From contig OY282606.1 of assembly GCA_958298945.1 (NCBI GenBank), positions 48,373,920 through 48,437,919 on the forward strand: DNA of 64,000 nucleotides. The letters run 5' to 3'. This document shows positions 56,745 through 64,000 of the stretch, piece by piece (position 1 is the first letter of the stretch; each line of letters starts with the position of its first letter). The DNA is from Atherix ibis. Taxonomy: Eukaryota > Arthropoda > Insecta > Diptera > Athericidae. The position numbers were made by a program, and so were the translations under genes. The notes beneath the pieces are model-generated. The model was not told the origin of the DNA. It saw only the letters and a program-made list of their open reading frames with translations, and made no database searches.

Positions 56745-59140
56745 GTTTTTTTCAAAATGTTACAAAATTTTCTATGAAAGTTTTAATTTTATTAATTATA
56801 GTATGGAATTTATATTTTCAAAATAAATACTATACCTTCATTTATATGGGTTTTTATTAAAGCTCTTTTAAAAGCCTTTAAAGAAATTCTCTTTTTTATT
56901 AATGAAAAGAATCTATTGCAATAAAAGACGATATGTGAAATTATTTATACAAAAATTTGATGCAACATTTTTTCCAATTGCAAAGTTTCAATATTTTAAT
57001 AAACTTTAATTTAACTGTAAAAACTTATTTTATTTAAAGGAAACGCATTGATTGAAATTGAGTTGAATGGATTTCGTTTCCTTTTTGGAAAATTTCAGAA
57101 TTTTGCATATAAACATCTAACTTTGAAATGTCATAAAGTGTAAATATATCTCAGCAGAGTTAAATCTCAGTAAACTTTTAGCAGACCAAAAGTAACATTT
57201 CTGATAAAGATTGATTTTGAGAGAATATCAATAGTATTTAATGTCATTTTGTTTCTTTTCATGTATATACAAGTATACATATACAAATGTGTATACGTTT
57301 TTATATAAGAAAATGGATCAGCAAGTCAAATGTTAGTTCAACTGTTTTCTTGCATCCTTTTTTTCCGCAAGAGTATTGATACTGTAAATCCTTAAGTAAG
57401 TATAGAATATGATAGCATAGATCTTATTCCTATATGGAATTATAGCTTTTGACTTGAAAGCAATTTATTTCTATTTCGTATAATAAACGATTAAGTGGTA
57501 GGGAAAAGTATTAGTTTCTATCCCAAACAACTAAACATTTAGTTGAAAATTCTTATATACTTTCAGGGATTCAAGAATTTTGAGGCTACATTTCGAAATC
57601 TTTGACTTTATTTTATTTGAAAATAAAATTTCCCTTATTTTCTAATTTATTTGTCTGTAATTCATATTCATATAAAAGTGAATCTATAAATAATAAAATT
57701 ATTTGAAATTTATATACTAAAAATATAAAATAAATAATTATTATTATGAGTAGACATTTGATATGCTTGAAATGAAAAAGCATCAAAGTTCAAGAGCAAT
57801 TCATTCCAATAAAATTCAGAAAATATACTATCTACTATATCTAATTTATATTTGAAAAAAAGTGAATGGTTACTTAAAATATGTAAAGCATCAAATGTTT
57901 TCCTTTATTATTTAGATATTTCATTTTATTATTAATATGATAATAAGAAAAATATATTATTTCCAAATGTTTTTATATCATCATAGTTGGTGCTATAAAT
58001 TAGCATACAGACCTCCGATACGAGTAAACATTAATGAAGGAAGATTTTTTTAAATTTTAAATAAATTAAAATGTTGAATTGAACAATAAGAAAAGTTTTT
58101 TTTTTTTACAACAGACATCTTCAAGGATGGTTTCTCTTTTCTTTCTTAACTTTATGTGACACAACTTCATTTTTTATTGATAGACAACAATTTTACCTTT
58201 TAACTGTGATATATTAAATATTAAGAAATTTTTAGTGTTTTTTCTTGAATGCATAAAACTTTGGTAGAAATAATTAATTATTTCATTAAGAAATAATTAT
58301 ATTTCTTACTTACGACTATACGGATTGGCATACGCATAATCAGTGCATACAGACCTCTGCTTGTTTTGAATTTCGATAATCCAGCTGACGATATTCAGAT
58401 GTCACTTTCATATCCAACATTGACCAACACTTTGACCATTACTTTAATTTCCGCATGCAATCGAACATTACTTAATTCAGGTTACGCCCTATGGTTAGTT
58501 GCCTTTCCTCAATTCTATCGTAGCCTTCCTTCACTCTTTCACTTTTCGAACTCAATTCGGTTCCAATTTTATAATAAGTAACATAGCTTTAGCTATGCCA
58601 ACTCTACCATTTCCTTCTTTACACTTGCAAAAACCGCCTTGCTAGACCAACTACAAGCAGAACTAGTAGACCCTATGGAGACCGTTAGTAACCAGTTAAA
58701 AGCTAGCCTTCTAACTGTTGGTGGCAACGCCTATCTAGCTAGTCCTTTACTATTATGTGCAATGATATAATACGGGATAACTGGCATCAATCAACACTAG
58801 TATGAATACAGCCACCACATTTTAGCCCTAAACATCTCACATTACCTCTACCTCTTATGTTTATAATAAAAAATAGGCTACAAAACCATAGATGGAAAAT
58901 AGGCTACAGATCTACCGAATAAAATATGTAAATAGTTTAGTGAGATCTGAAGCCTATTTTTTATTATGAACATCTCCTACAAAACCAGACCATCAATATG
59001 CAGAGGTAATATTCCTAAATAGACCAATTAAGGGCTGTAATAGAAAAAACGCCCAGGAAAAAAACAATAAAAACACCGGACCGCAGGTATTACTGTAGAA
59101 TCGCCAAAAGCTATTGCTACTTGGATAGGATGCATTAGCT
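56745..59140. other. AT-rich stretch; less AT-rich from about 58350
   Basis: No gene recognised to 58350. Between 58350 and 59140 composition rises in GC as in the decayed repeats elsewhere. A 71-codon frame at 58366-58581 is unrecognised. An inverted repeat at 58863-58967 is listed separately. Confidence 0.45.
58863..58967. repeat. Inverted repeat with an internal duplicate arm
   Basis: ATAATAAAAAATAGGCT (58863-58879) is the exact reverse complement of 58951-58967. The left arm motif AAAATAGGCTACA recurs at 58886-58898; followed by GATCT it pairs with AGATCTGAAGCCTATTTT (58944-58961) with one mismatch. Two left arms can compete for one right arm. Confidence 0.65.
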
Positions 59141-59149
59141 CACTCACCA

Positions 59150-59330
59150 AACTCACGCGTTCCAACTCCTTCTGACTACCATTTATTTCGATCCTTGCAG
59201 AACTTACTTAGTAGTGAACATTTGAGGACCTTCGGTACACCTAGATGAGTCTTTTTTGAAAGAGCGGCATTATAAAATTGAAAAACCGTAACTGAATATA
59301 AAAATAAAAATGTTGACATTTCTGATGATT
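59150..59330 (+). pseudogene. Mariner C-terminal relic
   Basis: Near 59172-59210 the translation reads SDYHLFRSLQNLL, which matches the third catalytic Asp block of mariner (APSDYHLF-SLQN-L). A further block near 59250 (DESFFERAAL) fits the FF--RG segment of the C-terminal tail. Frames are broken and nothing earlier in the gene is seen. It lies just before element A3 but belongs to a different family. Confidence 0.45.
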
Positions 59331-59359
59331 TAATCTAATATATGTGCATGTGATATGAT

Positions 59360-60619
59360 AGTCCTTAGAAAAAGATGAAAAAAACCTGTTTTTTTTAAAA
59401 AAAAATTTTTATTTTTCAACATAATCTCCTTTTAGCTCTATACACTTTTCCAACCGTTTTTCCAAAATTTTCATCCCGTCAAAAAAATAGGATTTCGGAA
59501 GTTCTGCAAAATACTCATCCGGTTGAGCAATGACGTCCTCGTTGAAAGTGAACCGTCGTCCGCCAAGCCATTTCTTCAGATTGGGGAAAAGAAAATAGTC
59601 ACTCGGGGCCAAATCTGGTGAATAAGCGGGATGCTGCAACAATTCCATTCTCAAGTCCACAATTTTGGCCATGGAAACAGCGCAGGTGTGCACACGCGCA
59701 TTGTCCTGATGCAAGAGAATTTTTTTCTTCTTCAGATGGGGGCATTTCTCTTTGATTTCCTCGCTCAACCGTTGCAATAACGACGCGTAATACGCTCCTG
59801 TTATTGTTTTTCCTTTTTCCAAGTAGTCGATAAAAATGAAGCCCTGCGAATCCCAAAAGACCGTGGCCATCACCTTGCCGGCTGATGGCTCAGTTTTTGC
59901 CTTCTTCGGAGCCCGTTCACCCTTGAAAATCTACTGTGATGACTGTCTCTTCGTTTCTGGATTGTAGTAGTGTATCCAGGTTTCGTCCACAGTGACATAT
60001 CGACGAAGGAATTCGGCAGGATTACGATGAAAGAGTGCCAACATAGCCCCAGAGTCCACTACACGATTGCGCTTATTCTCCTCTGAGAGCAAACGCGGCA
60101 CCCATCTTGCCGAAATTTTTTTCACAGACAATTTTTCATGCAAAATTGAAGCGACTCTACCTTGTGATATGCCCGTGGCCTTAACTAATTCGCGCACTTT
60201 AATTCGCCGATCGTTCAAAATCAGATCGTGGATTTTGTCGATGATTTCAGGAGTAGACACCTCAACTGGGCGTCCTGAACGATGTTCATCTTTTGTGGAT
60301 GAACGGCCACGTTTAAATACATTCACCCAATTGTAAGCCGCCGCAAACACAGGTGCAGATGTGCCATGAACTGTATCCAACTCGGCTTTGATTTCTTTCG
60401 GGCTTAAGCCTTTCAAATGGAGATGTTTGATGATAGCCCTAAACTCGCTTTTTTCCAAATGTCGTTAACTTTAATCGACGATAGAAATTGACCTACGCTA
60501 TGGATCGAGCTGAAATTTTGACAGCTTTCCTGTCGATAATGTCAATTACAAAAAAAATCTTTACCGACACTACGAGCGCAATTTCTTGGATTTTCTAAGG
60601 ACTTATTGAACGACCCTCG
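59360..60619 (-). mobile_element. Mariner element, family A, copy A3, one end truncated
   Basis: The right end is intact (inverted CGAGGGTCGTTCAATAAGTC) followed by TA at 60620-60621. At the left, similarity to A1 starts only at AGTCCTTAGAAAAAGATG (59360): the outer 16 or so bases of the TIR and the TA are missing. It would therefore be immobile even if transposase were supplied. Length about 1260 bp. Confidence 0.88.
59409..60458 (-). pseudogene. Mariner transposase A3, start lost and one nonsense codon
   Basis: The ATG seen in A1 and A2 is gone: a short deletion joins the codons for EKSEFRAIIKHLHLKG directly to upstream sequence, leaving TTG before GAA. The frame is then open for 175 codons through both HTHs and the first catalytic block VTVDETWIHYYNPETK, and ends at TAG (59931-59933), where TGG (Trp) is expected after SSQ. 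It remains in frame to GDYVEK with LLHQDNARVHT and LAPSDYFLF intact. It keeps the C-terminus that A1 and A2 lost and the codons at the A1 12-bp deletion. Confidence 0.9.
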
Positions 60620-60621
60620 TA

Positions 60622-61030
60622 TCATAGTTACTACTGTACAAGATAGTAGTCCTCATTCAGACACTGCGTTTGAGAGAAGTGTTCTCCAAAAATTTTTTAG
60701 CCCCCCACAGAAGAATGGATGATTTCGGAGCCTATTTAACGGTGAGATCCTGGTGTATTACTAAAATTGTCTGGCTAAGGATCAAAATAAACTCAAGAGT
60801 CTGCGGTGGGCTGGAAACTTAATCCGTATGAATAGGAGAGATCCTGCCCGGAAAGTCTGCAGTTGCTCGATTTATGCTTTCAGAAGACGAGGTAGTTCCT
60901 AGCTTCGATTGAGCGACGGTATTAGCCAGGACACCAAAAACATGCTGGGAGTATTGAACTGGAAAATAGTTTCACGAATCTGGGGCGTCTGGAGTTCTTT
61001 GATTCAGCAGCCCTAGACGAAATGGCGATG
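60622..61030 (+). pseudogene. RTE-like C-terminal fragment
   Basis: Starts immediately after the TA of A3. Readings such as LLYKIVVLIQTLRLREVF, then LRWAGNLIRMNRRDPARKVC near 60805-60865, match the two other RTE fragments in this window (VRMDEKDPLWKA near 25140 and RRLIHMNEIYPAENV near 47110). SQDTKNMLGVLNWKIVSRIW near 60930-60980 matches NAKNMLEVPNWKSIARSR at 25267. It ends near a GATGATGA run at 61026. Frameshifted and truncated at both ends. Confidence 0.7.
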
Positions 61031-61039
61031 ATGACTTTA

Positions 61040-64000
61040 TCAATTGAGCAGCTCCGAAAATTTTTTCCTGATCAAACCGCCAACATTTTAAATAGTCGAC
61101 TCATTTTGAATGTTTAATATACGTATTTTCAAAGAAAATTTATAACAATACTAAACGGATAGGCCGGATACAAACCAATATGATAGTGTAAATGTTTTCG
61201 GCAAATTCAATAAATTGTGAAATTAGATAAAAAGTTGTGAATATGTGACTTTACAAAACATCCCCAAAATTGAATTTAATATATAATTATTTATTTATGG
61301 TCAGATATGTATACACTTCATATTTAACCAAAAACCTACTTTACTTTTGGATTCAATGACAAAATTTAATTATTAAAAGTATAAATTAAAAAATAATAAA
61401 TAATAAATAGAATTTATTATAAAATTTTAAAATTATAATTTTTCTAAAAAGTACTTTTCATTTAAGTAATCTTGTATAAAAATACAATTTAATACCGAAT
61501 TTTAAAAAAAAAAAATATGATTAAAAAAAGTACCAAAAACTTATTTATTAAAACCAATCAAGTTAAGGTCTCAGTTAAGACATTGAGTATTTTTCAAATG
61601 AATTAAAAATTTTATTTAAGATTTATAATAAAAAAAAAATTCAAATTGATATAAATCAACAATTTCTTTAATATCCGATTAAATCTGAAAATTCAGTACA
61701 TATACGATGATTAAGAAGTTAACGAATGTGAATACCATTTCCGGTTATAATAATATTTATCAAAATTTTGGAATTTCCAAAATATGATACTGCAAATATC
61801 TGAATTTCTTTGAAAATCTCTCTATTCGGCTTGGTGGATATTTTCACAAAAAACAAGTTTTTATTTTTTCAATGCTCTTGAGAAACTCAAATAGAAATAA
61901 TTAATTGACGATAATCAATAAATAAAACTAGTTTAAAATATCAAATATCAGATTTAAATATTATTTGAATATGTATTTTTTTAAAGTTCATTATCAATAA
62001 GATAAAATTATCTTATCAAATATTATTTGTGTTTATGTGGTTAAATGTAAAAAAAATTTATGTATTTTTTAGTCTTGTTTTCATATAGTTTATTGAAAAT
62101 ATAATTTTTTAGTCTGTAATTAATCATATGTGTTAGTTGAGATACGATACATTTTTAATAATAGAAAAAACGTGTTGATGGAAAATCTCAAATAGTAAAA
62201 GAAGCATAGCTAAAAAAACCACAAACGGAAATATATGATTTTAAATGAAAAATAACTATTTCTTCTAATAATAGTTACGTTAGTTTTTAAATTCTTCTAA
62301 AAGACCACATTATTTTCTATTATTAAATTGAAGAGTTATAACCACTTAGAAATCCCCAATTTATAAATATGTACACATATATACATACACTCAATTTCTT
62401 ATATATTTTTACCCTCTTCGAACATGATTAAACACAGTTAAGTTTAAACTAATCTAAAATTATTGAAAAAAATGAAAAAAAACAAATAATAGGAAATATA
62501 CGATGAAATATGAATCCTTTTGTATATGTTCGTATCTTGTCGACCGAAGATAGAAATTTAAGAACTCAACTGTGAAAAAAGCTTTTATCATTTACGCCTA
62601 ACAAAATGCCATTAGTCCGGTATCTGAATGAGGTCGTTTTATAGCAACAGGCTGGATATAAAATAAAAATTATTATTCTATTACAACCGAAATATGTAAA
62701 AAGGACAATGAAGAAAAGCGTATAAAATGAACGAAACTTGGAGGAATATAAAAAGTTTCAGAAAGGATGATACTCTCCCAGCTATCAAACAGCAGAAAGG
62801 AAATAAAATGATTTCAATGATAATATCGCCATCGTTGATGATGATATTTTTGTACGTAATATAATGTGGGGATGGCCTTTTAGTTAAAAAGAGAAAACGT
62901 CCTTCCAATACAAAGATCATAAGATTACAACGATAGTAATCATTATGGGGTTGATACTGGGAGTAGTAATGGAAAGAATAGAAATAATAAAATTGAAAAA
63001 TTCATTGCGAACACTGAGGACTAAGGACCATATGCAAATTATGTACAATGTCAACGCCTTTCAAAAGTAATTTTCCTTCAATGACTTTGGAACAAATGTT
63101 CTCCGAAAATTGGAATTAAGCCCTTAAAAAATATAAAAATATTCATTTTAAGTAGAATAAATGAAAATTACTTTTGGTCTTCTAATTGTTTCAACAATTT
63201 CTGGATTCAAGTTACCATTGACTATGTTTCTATAAAAATTATCTATAATAGTCTAAATTTTTTATTTGGTTAGTTTTTGTTTTTTGCATTATGTTAACAA
63301 AAACAAGCTCCTAAGATTATTGTACTATTTGTGTATTAGTCCTTTTTATGTAACTAGTACCTTTGTTTGCTTTCATAAGCTTCAACTTCTCTATTTTGTG
63401 TCATTTAATCGGCTTTTGCTATAGAATTTCAACTGATTATAAGATAGCTCCATACAGAAGTGATGATTACAACGATTGCATAAATTCATTCAGCCGATTA
63501 CATGGCAAAGCTGTATAGGGTTTTCAATTTCAAAAATGTTCAACTCATAGACTCGTACCAAGATAATGGGCTGATCAGTTTTAGTTCAACTGATGATTTG
63601 TTTTGAAATGTACAATAAAATACTATATAGGCCAGAGTAGAATAGATTTACTAGAATTCTTATCCTGTCTGAAAAATTTGTGAAATCATCTGACAGGACA
63701 AAGCAATTAGGACATATCTACTCACTGTGCAAAGCCAAAAGTACTTCTTTCGACAGGAATGATGCTGTATAAATACGAATTTAACATCGTATTTCTGTCA
63801 TTGGCTGTCTACTTAATGTATATTTGTTCTCAAACGTATATAATTCCCGGACACAAAATATTCCATTTCTGATCACTAAAGTAATACCTAATAAGGCGTA
63901 TTTTTCCTATCTTTTATCATTGAGGCTTACAGTTTTTTCTTACATTTTTTTCACGTCATTATTGAAATTAAGATGAAATGATCCTTATTGACTTCTTGTC
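61040..64000. other. AT-rich stretch, no gene recognised
   Basis: Frames are short. The 79-codon minus-strand frame at 62681-62920 has no recognisable motif. Slightly less AT-rich patches (62520-63120 and 63650-63800) may be old repeats. Confidence 0.5.

Noticed and set aside
1..64000. CRISPR array, phage, operon or bacterial gene cluster
   Set aside because: No regular short repeats with unique spacers and no prokaryotic gene organisation; all recognised coding sequence is insect-type TE.

Overview
The window is eukaryotic and looks like intergenic DNA of an insect, probably a fly. It is strongly AT-rich, with long stretches that have no durable reading frame. I found no bacterial features (operons, ribosome binding sites, CRISPR) and no host gene I can name. 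Almost everything with protein-coding texture is transposable-element (TE) sequence of kinds common in insects: Tc1/mariner DNA transposons of the DD34D mariner group, Jockey-clade non-LTR retrotransposons, RTE-like non-LTR fragments, RNase H-bearing non-LTR fragments, and tRNA-derived SINE-like pieces. Assigning the host to flies is inference from composition and TE repertoire; no host gene supports it.

Layout. 1-7 kb: AT-rich filler. 7.06-7.90 kb: internally deleted mariner with unusually long inverted arms. 8.1-8.3 kb: RNase H relic. 10.2-11.5 kb: decayed Jockey reverse transcriptase (RT) on the minus strand with a SINE-like piece inside it. 13.1-13.6 kb: deleted mariner relic. 14.17-14.29 kb: short CG-containing tandem repeat. 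17.1-18.0 kb: second decayed Jockey (minus). 18.41-19.67 kb: mariner A1. 22.5-25.4 kb: composite of SINE-like head, RNase H element 3' end, an apparently intact mariner (23365-24658) and an RTE fragment. 27.7-31.0 kb: the best-preserved Jockey (ORF1 tail plus ORF2). 31.9-36.7 kb: two family-B mariners in inverted orientation. 38.1-39.4 kb: irritans/Himar1-type mariner. 41.0-41.9 kb: two unassigned ORFs, the only candidates for non-TE coding sequence. 42.96-45.6 kb: satellite-like array interrupted by mariner D. 46.95-49.99 kb: RTE element (minus) with mariner A2 nested in it. 50.09-51.38 kb: mariner B3. 53.9-56.7 kb: second long Jockey. 59.15-61.03 kb: mariner relic, mariner A3 and a third RTE fragment. 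The rest is AT-rich with scattered hairpins.

How the parts relate. Thirteen mariner-like loci fall into at least six families. Families A and B have different transposases but nearly the same terminal 19 bases. Of all the elements, only the mariner at 23365-24658 keeps TA flanks, matched terminal inverted repeats (TIRs) and an uninterrupted 350-codon transposase with the full D,D,D triad, so it is the one plausible source of activity. All three RTE fragments touch or contain a mariner. I did not find an undescribed multi-gene system; the most unusual signals are the nested insertions, the long-arm mariner, the satellite, the 14.2-kb CG repeat and the unassigned 41-kb ORF pair.
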